From NCBI GenBank assembly GCA_951799405.1, contig OX637339.1, positions 7,130,001 to 7,194,000 of the forward strand: a DNA stretch of 64,000 bases. Reading direction: 5' to 3'. Position 1 is the stretch's first letter, and each line of letters opens with the position of its first letter. Below are positions 11,701 through 26,700 of this stretch, piece by piece. The position numbers were made by a program, and so were the translations under genes. The notes beneath the pieces were generated by a model, which saw nothing but the letters and a program-made list of their open reading frames with translations, did no database searches and had not been told where the DNA came from. The DNA comes from Agapetus fuscipes (taxonomy: Eukaryota > Arthropoda > Insecta > Trichoptera > Glossosomatidae).

Positions 11701-14700
11701 ACAGTTTATGTTTTCTTTAGAGACAATTTTTACCGGACTGACCAAAACCAAAACGTCTCAATACTATGAAGGTAGTAATTCTCAATACACGTCATGATAG
11801 CACCCTGTTTCAGGGAATGTCGGCAAGAGTTGCAGGGCTTATGTTCATTTGAGGTTTGGATTTTATTTGTAAGTACACAATCAGCATTTGTAAGCGCGAA
11901 CTACACGTGTTTGTTTGTGGGCATACATCTGAGAGCTTTGAATGAATATATCCTTGCAACTTAGATTATAGATTATAGCACAACATTTGCACAGGTAGCA
12001 CATACACATACCAAGCAAGTAGGTATTCAAAAGGTAATAATCAAACGCGCAATTGATCGCAATTTTTATCAAAATACAACGTGATAATCTATGAAAACAA
12101 AAATACTTCTACTTTTGGTGCCACTTCTATCAAAGATCGACGATCATCATGTCTATTTTGACCTTGGATGCTGTGGCTCCAAACAGGGACTTAGTGCTTT
12201 TGTTAAACCATTGCGGCAGGTATTTCAGACACGAAACATCCTACGTATTTGTAAACAGCATCATCACAAAATAAACATATATTTTTAACGAAATATTATT
12301 TAATACATTTGCGCTATTACTGCTGTGATTAAATATATTACCATTTTTATTCCTTTTCTGATGCTCAGGTGTGACATAAACAGGGCAATCTGCTGTCAAG
12401 AAGTTCGCACTGATTTTATAGCTGATTGAGATTTTGCTGGAGCACGTCTATTTATACCCCTTGCCGCATGTGTAGAGGAGCCTCCACGGCTTGAATATTA
12501 CATGGGCTCTTTGAAAAGTCTTTACATGGCGTAGCTTCTATCTGCCGCCTACGACCTACGCCACTGCATGTCGAACTTCTTCGCTTAGCGGCGCAGCGGC
12601 GACTGAGATCCATCCCGCGGCGCACCACGCTTTTATAGTGGTTTTAAGGCGATGAATTTCAGAAACGACAAATTTTAATTTCACTCTCACTGATAAAATT
12701 ACTTATCAGGTCGTTCCTAGACAAAAAACGAGATCATCGGTATAAATGCTGATACATTTATCTATAATCTGTTGCAACGATGTTTTCATAATTTAGATTT
12801 ATATTCAATGATTGCTGAAAGAGGACACATTTTAGCTCACTTAGACAATATGGTTCATGTGCACTTACAAATAAACACAAATCTCAAATAAAAATAAACC
12901 CTCCAACTCTTACAGCCCTTCCCTGAAACAACTATGATACTGGCAAAGTGAACTGTTTTTTAACAGTATGGGTAGTCTACGAAAAAAATGATATTAAACG
13001 TAAATTTTACAATGTAAAACAAACAATAATCCCATGAAACTATTTAAAAATACTATATTGTAGTACAGTCGACTAGTTTCACAATGATCATTATAAAACG
13101 ACCTGTAGTGTTAAGTTATGGTTTGTGGTTTTGTATTGAGTAAATTACCAAATAGCAGTGGAGGAAAGGGGTTCCCTTCGCGGAACCCAGTTTTACAGGC
13201 GCTGGTCCACGTCTACCAAGCTCTACGCTGAAGAATCGTGATTGCTCTCTACCATGAATATTAAATGACTGAGCATACACAGTGACAGAAATCGATAAAC
13301 CAGCAACAGATATTTTTTTCGGCCCTTTATTTACTCGTGATATATTGGCGCATCGAAAATTGTGTTTGATGTCATTACGCCTTGCTAAAAAATCAGGAAA
13401 TATTACAGATTGTAACTGTAACTCTGTCACGATTCCACTGGAAGTGCCCAGAGCCTCTGCAGATGTGTCTTTTTTACAATTCCTGTATTGCTCTTGCAAC
13501 TCGTTCATATCCATCACCTTTTGCATCCATTTCCTTCTTTTATATTATATTTACTTTAAAATACACCTTGTATGCTTGGAAATCAGTATCAATATTTTTA
13601 ATTATTAATCTGTACCTAATACATTTTTTTTTACTTTTTAACAATGTCATCTGTTGAATTAGGATTTAACTTATCGTCTTTCGACGATCGACTTATCAAC
13701 TTTTTAAAATACATTATTTACAGCGCCAACACTTTATCCGATCGACCGTAGCGTCGACATTATTAAAACTTCAAGAATTCATGAAAAAAAAATCGACAGC
13801 AAGTTCCCAAATAAAATCTATTTTCTTTGAGCTAAAAGTAGCCAACCTATTGATGAATCACCATGTCCTTAGATACTCTTCAATTGTAGATTTTTTAGTG
13901 CAATCCGTATCCATTTTATTTAAAAAACATTTTTTTTCCTACATACGTATATAATATTATATTGTTATGTATATTTCATACGAGTACTTACACGATATAA
14001 GTCGGTCTGTACATGGTTTCATATTATATGAGTTGTAACAAATCAAAAACGGCAATCTAGCATTGTTTTAAAAAATTGAGATTGATACATACAAATGATG
14101 AGAAAATGATTGTCTTTGTTTCAATATATGCTATTCATTTTTAATATAATCCTAGCTTGCCGCCTTTGATTCTACATGATTCCTGTCTGCGTGTTAGATT
14201 TGCTTAGAACTTGTGTAAGGACGAGTACACGATGATGTTCACAGTCTCTCTAAGTTAATATAAACCTCATGCGATCTCTGATGCCGGGTACCGACACTTG
14301 TGGATTGTAAGGGCGAGCAGAGTTTGTGGTCGGGATTTGTTTGCGCTCGCTTTGAGAAAGTTTTTTTTATTCGTTCAGCTGTAGATATAAAAAAAATCTC
14401 GTAAAAAGCGCTGCTACAAGCGTTGATTTTATATGGGCGACTAGTACCTCCACATATATGTCTCCACATTGTTCTGTCCTTGAACATTTCTATTAACTTT
14501 TCGTTATTCACCACATGTTTTCCTCGGTCTTCTTCTTCCACGCTTTCCTTAAATGCTTGATGTTCTCCTTGTACTATGTATGTATACCTTGTACCTTGTA
14601 CTACCCGAATCTCACATGGACATACACCCTGCAACTCTTGCCGACCTTCCCTGAAAACAGGGGTGACATTGGCAAAGTGAACCATTTTCTACAGCATGGG

Positions 14701-17700
14701 TGGTCAGCCGCATACCAACCTATAAGTCAAGGAACATACACAACAAATTACATTTTTAAAATCAACAAATTATAATATGTATGGACATCAAAAACTAATC
14801 TTACCTGTGAAAATAAATCGGTTCCACTCGCCACATGCGAAACCCTTCGAAGATAGCGCGACAAGGAGTTGCACTATATGTGTAGCTTATTTGCGCTGCG
14901 TTTGCGTTCCTTGGTTCTCCGAGCATCTCCGAACAACGCCGAATACACCCAAGCACTGACTACGCCTGTCTGTACCCAGCTTGGCGGCTCCCTCGCTTAG
15001 TGCCACCCCAGGAGAGCCTTTGACGAGAGCCAGTGGCTCGTGCTAAACTAACCCAGCGCTGAGTACGTGTGTGTGCGCAGCCACATGCTGCATGTACGAG
15101 GCGTGTAGGGAAACAGGGCGAGAGTGACCCAAAAAGCAGACATGCCAGAATAACACACTATATATAATAGTGGATAGAAAACTGTACTGTTATATTTTTA
15201 GAGTTTATTCAAAGTAAAAAAAAACCGTACATTTATTTATGTTTTACAGTTATTTTTAAACAGAATTGATTTAACAAACTTATTTATGAGGCATTCACTT
15301 TGTAACCTTTCATTTTTTTTTAGATATTTCCCCTTATTAGTAAAAAGTTGAATTTCTAAAACCAGTTTACAGTCAATTTCACCATACAAACAAGTGGGTT
15401 TAATTCTGATAATCTAATGAATAAAAGTTTTAGGCTTACACGGCCGGCTGAGAACCTAACAGTTCTCACCAAGATCATCATCATCATAATTTTTCACGCT
15501 TAAGAAGCCCATCGTAGAAATGGGCGAAACGTCCGGAAGCTCCAGCTCCCACAGACCACGGCAACAGATCCCGGAAAGCATCACTCCAATTTAATGAATA
15601 ATAGGTTAGTATGATGCTGAACCCCTATGCTTCAAAAAATTTTTCACTTTTGCCACCCGGTTTCAGGGAAAGACGGCAGGTGTTGCAAGGTTTATGTTCA
15701 TGTGTGGTTGTGTAGAAAATAATTCTAGGGACAATTTCATTAAAAGGTCATCTTTGAATCAAATGGTAGATAAGCCAAACACACACTGGAGGGACGAGTT
15801 GCCTGGTAATTGAGACTTATGTTTTGTTAAAATTTTAGTTGGATTCTTCATATCAAACTGCAATTAATTTTACACAATTTCTTTTCAATTAATTTTACAT
15901 TTATATACGTTCATACGGATTTTTCTCGACTGTTCTCGATTTCTCGAACATAGTGGATGATTCCAATACCACAGCGTTGTTCCACCAGCGTTATAAGGAT
16001 CAAGTATGCACTTATACTACCATACCTTCGTTACAGTATGTAAGAAGAGGACGCCCTAGGGCGCACTCTTTTTTAACACACCAAACAGCTCTGATACTCT
16101 ACATCTCTTATATTGATCGATTTTTATTAGCATAGTAACTAACATATTGTTCAAGCGCTTCCCAAACACCAATAAAATTCACGAGTTGTAAATTTATTCT
16201 CAAAAAAAAAAAAAAAACTCTATGCGTGAAAATGGATCTCGTACAAGAGAAATATTTTTCATGCGCTGAATCCTGTCAGACACAAGACCATGTCTTCACA
16301 TATAGCTTTGTTATAAAGAAAAATCTTAAGCATTTCATATGGTACGGCTCAAGTTATTTTAAATCCTCCCACACACATGTTTTTTCTGCGCATTATGTAA
16401 CACAAGGAGCAGGTCGAATGGAAAATCTTCCCCGTAGGTGCCCTGAAGCGGAGCTGGGTAAATACTCGAATAAACAACAACATCGTATAGAGCAAAAACT
16501 TGCCAAAATATGTGCCGCAAATTTATAAAACTATCCTGAAATATCTAATACATAAAATCAAACGGAGGTGTGTATGTTTGTTCTGTATAGACTCCTAAAC
16601 TACTCAACAGATTGCGATGAAATTTATATGAGTTATTGTTTACATGCTAACTTAGGCTTCTGTATAAAAAAACTAAAGCAATAAAGGGAATGAGAGCAGA
16701 AATGTGCTTAAAATATATTTCATCTTATGACAGGGAATTTTGTAGACTGAAAGAAGTGTGCAAAGACACTAACTAGACAAAATTCAAAAAGTCACCGACC
16801 AAAACTTTCTAAACGCGCGTATTTAGTAATACCAGCAATGCAGAAAATTCCCTCTTCTCTTTCACTAGCTTGTTAACAATAAGATCGCAATTGAAGCATC
16901 TTTGCTCTCTTTCTAACTAAGGAGGATTTGGTGAAGTAGGTTGAAATGTATATAGCTGCTACTAGCGTTAAAATAGTTCCGGCTCCCCTATGTTATAACT
17001 CAACGGTCCCTCTCGTTATTACTCTATGGTCCCTCTACACACAAGCGTAAGAAAGTTTGGAAAGCAGTGTTATACAGGGATCGGTTCTTAGAGAGCGCAA
17101 CAAGTCAATAATGCTCTCAGCCTTATTCAATATTAATGTATACACGATGTCTTCATTACAGCGCTATATCGGATTATTCCTCAAATAAATACACTGTCTT
17201 TACTTCTTGTAATGTAATGAAATTTCCATGGCGGCGAATCAAAATAGAGTGCCACATTTTGACCTATATTGTTTTGTTTTACCTACATAGAATTTCAGAG
17301 TCTTCAATCCATTAACCGAATTTTATGGCGTGTACATTCTGCAAGCCCTGAGTCTGATAGGCAAGAAATATTTAGCATATAAGCCAGTGGTTCTGCTAAA
17401 GAAAATCCTGGGACTTGTGAATGATGGCAAAACCCGGAGAATAATATACAATGAAGAGCTATACAGCATCTATGAAGCACCCAGACTCTTTGTACATGCT
17501 CAATGAAACAGACTAAGATGGGCCGGACATGTGCAGAGAATGCTGTCTTCACATGTACCCAAAAAGGATCCTTGAGGGACATCTAGGTGGGAAAAGAAGA
17601 GTTGGCAGATCTAGGCTGAGATGGGAGGATGACGTGAGGAAGAACGCAAACCAACTACTGCAGGTGACAGACTGGAAAACCGCAGCGGTAGACAGGAGGA

Positions 17701-20700
17701 GTTGGAGGCGAAGGCTGATGGAGGCCAAGGGGAGATACATTTACCTAAACTGTAGAGCCATCGATGAAGAAGCTAGTGGTTCTGAAGCGGGGGTCAACGG
17801 ACCACTAGGAAAAGGCGATAAAAATAAGTGTAATTGTTTTTTATTGCCGGACGGGTTATAAGAGTTACATACTTAATTACTTGAATATAAAATGAGTGGC
17901 GCCGAACCAACCACAGAGCAGGGTTATTTTTAATGACCAATAAGAACGCCATTGCGCTCTATATAGATTGTACTAAGTCAAGTGGCGGTATTATTTTTTA
18001 TTCTGAAACAAATGCTTCGACATGTCAGTTCCTTAGGGAAATGTTGCGCTTGCCTTTGGTTAGTATTGTTATTTAAGGCAGTTTTGGTTGTAAATACGGG
18101 GGTGAGTTTTTATAATAATCCCCTCCCGTCGACGATCTTCATTTGAAGGGCATTCGACATTGAAATATCGAATAAACCACAATTAAAAGGCATGGAGACG
18201 ATCAAAGGAGGCTTATGCACAAGAGTAGACTGAGAAAGGCTGAGCAAGAAGGAGATGTAACATTGGCATATTAAATACATCCGGTGTAAGACAAATCGGT
18301 CACAGACAACCCGCCCATTACAAGTGTTTTTTGGAGAGCAATTTTTCGGTGATGGAACTCTTTGTGGACCCATATTGTCAAGTGACCGAAATGTCGTTAA
18401 CCGAAAAGTCTTGTGGCCGATTTGTCCATGGACGAGCAATCTATGGACGAGTTACATTTGACTGATTTGTCGTGACACGAATATATCCTTCATACAATCT
18501 TTTTGTTGTGTCTTCCACAGAGGTCCTGGAAGCCATGACACGTGCATTGTCGCGCACCGTGCCCGGAGCGCGTGGAGCGCGCGCCTTGGTGCTCGCCGGC
18601 ACGGGCACGTCGCCAGCACGTGAATCGGGCACGTCCACAGCAGTGCCAGGACCGCTGAGATCCGTCACAGTTCTGAGGTCAGCGGCTGAGCCGCCTGGAG
18701 AAGTAGTCGCCGATCCACAAGCACCATGGTAAGTGAAGATACTTCATTTTTACTTTGTGGTAATCCCTTGACCGAGTTTTTTTCGTGGAAATTGATTTAT
18801 TTTTTGAAAATGTAGATTGATGAAGAAATAAGCAGGGATCGTGAGATTTTTTTTTCAACTGTTGCCGCTTTTCCCTGAAATAAGGCTGGCAAAAGTGAAA
18901 AATTTTGTACAGTACACCTTGACCTGAAAAAAGCAACTGTACAGATTTCAGGCTGATCTGAATGCGGCCGCTCGACTGTTCTACGGGATGTCTAAATTCT
19001 CTAACACCACTCCGCTGTTGAAAATCTACGTTGGTTTAATTTTCCTTAGAGGATGGTTTTCCGTATGTGTTTGATACCTTAACTTATTGGTTGATATGAG
19101 GCTGATCACCCATACTGTAAAAAAAGGTTCACTTTGTCACTGGCACCCGTGTTTCATTTGAGGTTTGGATTTTAATTTGCAAGTACACATTCAGCATTTG
19201 TAAAAGCAAATTTACACGTGCCTGTTTGTGAGCATGCATTTGGTATGAATTTTAAATCTTTGCAATTCAGATTAGAGATTAGAAGTATCTGATATTTTTG
19301 TTATACTTTGCAGACGTCTTTCTAAAATTAATTCGTCCCGATCCCGGCCTAATTAATAGATAATTAAACAACTTTCAATGAAACTTGAATGATTTTGTCT
19401 CCCAAGAGCAACTAATCTAATCTAATCTAAGCTGCAAAGATATATATAATTTAAGACTTATATTAAATGCATTCCCAAAAGCAGATATGTATAATTTCGC
19501 GCTAACACATGCCGCATGTGGACCTACAATATAAAAACCCAATCTCAAATGAACATAAGCCTTGCAACTCTTGCCGTCCTTCCCTGAAACAGGGGTGACA
19601 TTGGCAAAGTGAACCAATTTTTTATAGTATGGGTGGTCAGCCGCATAGCAACCTATAAGTCATGGAACATACATGACAAATTACATTTTTTTTAAATCAA
19701 TAAATAACAATATATACATGGACATAAAAAAATAAATCATAAAACCAATTTCACTTTAACAAACCCTAGCCGCCAACATCACAGATCAACCGCCATTTCT
19801 TTCTATCCTTGCATACTTCTTTCGCAACTGAGCTGATAAAACCATGAGCTTTTTATGGAAAATACGTATCGCACATACATGATGAACGTGACATACATAC
19901 GTGACTAACGTGTCATACCAGACAAACGTAACATATTTGATGACCGTGACATACGCGACGATTGTGATAAACATGACCAACATGACATTCGTGATGAACA
20001 AGGGACGAACGTGATGAACGTGACAGACGTGACGTACGTGACGAATATGACAAATGTGATTGCGTTTTGACTACAAAATTACGGTTTTTTTGTAATCCCG
20101 CAAGTTCCGTAGATTTGCGGGATTGAGATTTTGATGCGAGATTGGATTCTCTACCGACTACCCATTTTATGAAAAATCGTTCACTTTACCAATTTCAGTC
20201 CTGTCTCAGGGAAGGGCAGCTAGAGATGCATGACTTTTGTTCACTTGGGATTTTTGTATCGAAAGAAGGTCAATTTGTAATATATATTTTTAATATAATT
20301 AATTAATGATTATGTTCATCCTCAATCGTTAGGCAGAGAGGATGCCTCCTTAAGACGTTGGCTACGTCGTTAACAAAACGTCAAAATCAATTTCAGTTCT
20401 CTCAAGATGGTTCGTATTTTATTAAAAAAGTGTAACTACAAGGCTAAAATACAATATAGTTTAGTTTACCGTAACTCCAATTTAAATTTAACCGTTATCC
20501 TTTTTAACTTGTCCAACCTTCCTCCCACTTCCATTTGCTAAAAAAAAAAACAAGCTACCCGATTTGAATGTAAAAAAAACAAAAATCCTTAAGGAAAAAC
20601 ATGAAAACGATACTTTCAGCGATCGTAAAGTTTCATAATAGCCATTATTATATTAAAATGAAAAAAGTTCAGATATCGGTTTCGCCGGTACAACTTCTAC

Positions 20701-23700
20701 AACTCGTCTCTCGAATAATCTACAAGTTTTCTTTTTCATATTTTTCATAGCTGAATTTTAATACTTTTACCTAACTTTACCAGGTTTCATTTTTATAGAT
20801 TTCTTTATTACGGTTTTCTTTTAAGCATTACATAAATTATCTTCGGAAAATTCCCTCCACTTTTCTTTGAAATAACTTCTTCTGCTTCTAGTGCGTCTTC
20901 GGGGAAAATTGGCGACCACCAAAGCGGTATTAACACTTTTGATACTGCTTCACAAAAGAAGAATCTTGTGCTTTTACCAAACCACTGTCTCAAGCTCTTC
21001 AATAGTGATGCACACCTTCGACCTGGAGCTTGTTGTCTCTTCATTCTTCCATGTGTGATGAAATACAGTAGCTAATATTTTTTATACCCACAATAAACCA
21101 AACAGACATCAAGGTTACAAATTTGTGACTCGATACATCCAGGAGATTTTTTTTTACATTTTTTCCTCCAGGCCTTGGAATAGTTTTAACTAATTGGTTC
21201 TTTGATTTCGATTATATTGGTATGAGGCTGAAAAGTGACCATTCATCCTGCAAAAAAATATTCACTTCGCCAATGTCACGCCTGCTTCAGGAAGGGTCGG
21301 CAAGAGTTGCAGGGCTTATGTTCATTTTAGATGCTCACATCTACTTACAAAACAAAGACTCATCTTTATTTTGTAAGTACAAATGCGGCATGTGTAAGCA
21401 CGAACTTGCACGTGTCTGCTTGCGGGCATACGTTTTATATTATTACTAAGGGCCTGTTGCATCAAACTCTAATCAGACAAAAATCAAAATTAGGTGTATT
21501 TTCTTCCGACAAATAAAAAACATGGTTACAAATACGTAAATCAACAAATGTGCATCATCTTTCCTGTTCAAATTCCATCCCATTCCATTATTACCCACTT
21601 CCGAGAAATATTTAACCGAGGTCCGTACCAGAATTAAGCAATCAAATTTGATGTGACAATCAAATACTAATGTCAACACATCTTTGCAGCTTAGATTACA
21701 GATTAAAGGTTCAACTTGGTTACAAAATTTCAACCTTTTCATGGCAACGTCTTCTTTTTGTATCATTTAGGTGGGAAGTGCCTATCCCTGGGAATTATTC
21801 TTCTGGAGACATTTGGGGCACTGAGGAACCTTGGGACTTGGACGACGGAGCAGGCAGCTGGAGCTCTCCTTACTACAGCTGTGCTGCAGAACGCTGGCTG
21901 ATGTCTTACACGATTAGAGTTCCCACCAAAACCTCCAACGGGTAAGACGACTGTTTCATATTGTTACGAAATTAGGGTTCAAAAGTCTTTCAAATTAAAA
22001 TACACAGGTCTTCTCATACAGTTGTTTATTTTACACTTTTAAATACTTTATTTTCACAAAGCTTTCTCGACTATTCCACTTGGTTTCTGTTCACTGATCA
22101 AGTTAGTTCTATGTGTTTGTAAGTCTCGTATGATACTACTGGCCCTGCAAGCCAGTCGCACCCTTCTTATACTCTTTAAAACAGTACAATCTAGACCTAT
22201 ATTTGCTAGACAGTTCCAGAAAGGCACAGTAATTATTATTTCTCGATGCTTCACGTATTTTATTCAATGATTCCTACCCACACAATACAATACAGAATTC
22301 CTATAACTAATACCTACTTATTTTGAATATTTATATTTCATATTTACATAACAATATACTTAAGTGAGCCTACACCTAAACGTCGCTGATAGATACACTT
22401 TGTCTTCTTCAATGGCGCTAAAGCCTAATTTGAGCTTTGGTCTCCTTCAACCAACTAACGCAACTAAGCTACACATATAGTGTAACTTCTTGCCTGCGTT
22501 ATCCCCGAAGGGGTCGCATGTGGCGATTCGGGACCTATTTATTTTTACGGGTAAGGGGGCCGGCCTCACACCAACCACTTTCAGTTGAAGTGGGGGTTTC
22601 CCAGCTCCCGGGGAGGCTGGTTCTCATTTCTTGTGAAGGCTGAGTAAACCTTGAGATCGGACCCTTGCTCTCGGCATGGAATGCAAGCATTCTAACAATT
22701 GAGCTATCGATCGTTTTACAAGTTTTACAAGATTCGAACCCACAACCTACGGACCGGGCAACCTCTGCCTTCAAGTCCGCCTGTCCTTCGACACCACTAT
22801 CTATCTCGCAGCTTATAAAAGCTGAGCCACATCCCTCCCTACTTTCTATACGATATATTTTGTCAGTCTTTCATTATTCACTTTGTTATTTTTTCCAGTG
22901 AGATAGCGATGATATCTCTTGACATCGACATGTCTGGACTGGAACTGAACCAGTGTGAGGAGCCTTTGCAGAGCTCAGACACCGAACCCGGACCTCTGGA
23001 TCTGTTCCGGGGCACACACAAGTGCTCAAACATGACCACCAAGGTAAGAAAAAATATAAACATTTTTTTTCTAAGGTTTGTGCATTAACAATTAATTAAG
23101 GTGCATTAACGGAGTGAAAATTCATTGTTAATTTTAATTAAAAATATATATTTTTATATGCAACATTTATTTTCACATTTTGAGTTAAATTGCCTAAGGA
23201 AATACCTACTCCTTCTCTCGTACTAGCAGTACGTACCTGCCCGAAAAATCCCACCCACTTTCTCTTTCCTACCTTGAATTTTGATCCTTTTGTTTTTACC
23301 TTAGTAGCCTCTGAAGATGGACGGTTAAAGTCCGATAGCGCTTGGGCAATTGAAGTCAAAATGTAAAAATTAAAATTTGTTCTGTATAAAAAAAAGGCTT
23401 TTTTTAATGGGTGCTTCCAGCTCAGCTTCTGCATATTCTGGATTGGAGCATGACTAGGTATACATAATGGAATGTTGTTACAGACATCGATGTATCATGT
23501 ATGGAAGTGAAGCATAGACTACGAATAATTACAACGAAGTGAATACGGTGAAAATCAAATTCTTGAGGATTGTGATAGAAAAAAAATCACACAGAAAAAC
23601 TTTTCCAAATCTTACACTAAACACAATATGATAATATAAATTATAAACAATAGTGATTTGGTGCAATTTTGCTCAGAAATCAAACAATTTTTGGTTGGCA

Positions 23701-26700
23701 CGTAATGAGCCGTTTGTAAATCATAATATTATGCTTTAACTTTCAAGGCCATTTATTCAAAATTAATTACCAAAGCAATTAATTATTCCTCCAAACAAGT
23801 CACGTGGACAGTTATGAAAAGTTAAGGGTGGCCATAAATGCCGAATTTCATCGTAAAAGTCACGTTTATTTATGCTTTCGGAAATTACCAACATAGCTAC
23901 CTACTAATTTCAAGGTTCTAATTTTACGATTCCTATCGACTCACCATTTTGGAATTCCGCAATTTACTAACTGACCTGACAGACATTGTCCTATCCAAAT
24001 TCCAATAAATGTAAAGGTATTTCCGTACTAATCATTTTGTGAAATTTGTTGTAAAAAAATAAAAAGTAGTCTGTAACAAAATAAAGGTTCGTCATCAAAC
24101 ACCACACGATCTATTTCGACGGTAATCTACACGATTCTGAAAAAAAAGTTAAAATGTGATGAGTATTATTACATTGTTACAATATAGAATCTATAATAAT
24201 AACACAGATTCTATATTGTAAAAATATAATAATACTCATCACATTTCATCATTTTTTTCAGTCAAGATTTTACACCAAATTCCTACACGAAAAAAAATGT
24301 TCAGCTATTAACGGATTCGAAAATCTTCCGTGATAATTTACCTAATTTTGGAATCCACTAACATTTTCCAGATTACAAACATATTGCAAGATGAAAAACA
24401 GCGAAATAACTTTACCAGTTCTCTAGTAAAGCGGTTACCAACGATCGTCATTTCATTTTTATCATTAAAATTACACACCTTTCTGTTCTGGAAAACTTCA
24501 GAAAAATGCTTATCAGCTTTCTTCTTTTCGATTATTTATTCCGTACCCGAAACCAATGCATTATGCACCCCATTAATCATGCAATTAACACGTGTTATTT
24601 GATGTGTTTCAGTGCTGGCCACGTGCAGGCCACGGCTGGTCACGTGGCGCGTACGTGTGCCGCTGCCGGGAGGGGTTCTACTCGCCCACGCACCCGCAGG
24701 GATTCAATGGGACCCTCGTGGAAGGTCAGACCTTAATGTGTGCTCACATATATCTACGCACTATTGTTGGATACTGGATCCCAAGTAGATTACTATTACG
24801 ATTTGCTTAATTATTTTAGGACGCTTATAGTTTAAGCACTGCAATCCGTATTTATAGGTTATAAAAGGATATTCTAGCATACACCAGACCATGCCAGAAC
24901 CGTCTCGAGCAGAAATTTCGAACAAATACGAGCAGGTACAACCATCCAAATACTTATGTCTAGAAAACATATACAAGTAAGTAAAAAAACACAGGCACAC
25001 AACCATAAGTAAACATACACAGACACACAATCATAAGTAAACATCCACAGATATAAACTTATACATTCGTAACAATGCATTGCGTAAGCTCCCCTCAATC
25101 GTGCGTATCGAAAAATGCTTGAAAACTTTATCACTCACTAGAGGCTGTTGTATCTTCAATTAATTTTTCTATTTGGTATTGATATCCTAGAGATATCGTC
25201 CCTTTAGTGCTTGTTTGTCTTATGCCCATCAGAGGTAATTTGCCGTGATCAATGTTTGTATGTGTACTGGACCAATGCGTCTTATGAAAACTGGAAATGG
25301 ATTTTAAAAATGTTTCAAAACAACTCTCACATAATGTGTCTTACTTTTTTCTTAGTTCTGTTTCTATTGTGTAGAGTGTGATTCTTATGGCAATTTCATT
25401 GAAAGTTCATCTTTGAATCAAATGGTAGATAAGCCAAATAAGCACTGAAGGGACGGATTCTCTTGCTGTGGTCTAATGGAGCTGAAGATTGCGGACGTTT
25501 CCCTAATGTCTACGATCTCTCACCCAACTCTCCAGGATCAAACAGTGGGCTTTGTAAACCTAAAATGGTGTTATGGCCGAGGGAGTCAAATGACTGATCT
25601 TTCTAACATATTTGGAATAAAATAACGTTGGTTCAATCCCTGCTTGAGTTAATTGACCATAACTTTGATCCTGGTTCAACAGATGTCGTTAGGTAATTAT
25701 TAATTCAAAATTCAAATAATTCAATAGTTCACAATAATGAATTATTATTTGATGATATTGATACCTAGGTTTCTAGCCAGTCAGAATAGGTTGGTGAATT
25801 GCATTCCTCTTCACAAATCTATTTAAATATATATGAACTAATCTACATAAATACGCACTGTTTCTCCTATGAGAAGCTCAAAAGGGTTGCCATTGATAGT
25901 GAGAAATCATAAAAAAATGTATGTAAGTACATTGCTGCAAACTCATCCTAAAATTGAAACAGAAGACGAAGAATATTCTAGAATATTCTCTTTCTTAAAA
26001 ATCAAGAATCAATTTTCTTAAGAAAAAACAAATCATAATCTAATCTAATCTAATCTAAGTTGCAAAATATATGTAACATTATAGATTCACATTATATGCA
26101 TTTTCACAAAACAGACACATATAAGTTCGCGCTTAAACATGCCGCATGTGGTCCTCCTACACCCTGCAACTCCTGTCGACCTTCCCTGAAACAGGAGTGA
26201 CATTGGCAAAGTGAACCATTTTCTACAGCATGCATATTCATTAATGTTATCTCCATGTTGATTTCCTAGTTGCCTGGCAGGAGCGAGGAGCTGATGCCCT
26301 GCTGGGTAGCCCCAGGGAGACTTCAGACGGCTGGTCGGCCCTGCGCTGCCTCCCCTGCGCCCCTGGCTGTGCCACCTGCAAGGGGCCCCAGCCCTGCCGA
26401 GCCTCCTACAACTGGCCCTTCCGGTACTATCTATAATGTTGTGAATGTGTGATTGTGTGTCTGTGTGTTTTTACTTGTGATTGTGCTTTTTTTTTACTTA
26501 TGTGAGAGTTTCCTACATGTAGGTGTTTGGAACATTGTACTTTTGTTTGCTCAAATGAAGACTACAGTGGAAAAGCAAGGAATGTCAGCAAAAATAAGAA
26601 AATAATCTACTAATGTAATTTGTCATGTAATTTAAATGTAATTTAAATGTAATTTAAAAATGTAATTTGTCATGTATGTTCCTTGACTTATAGGTTGTTA

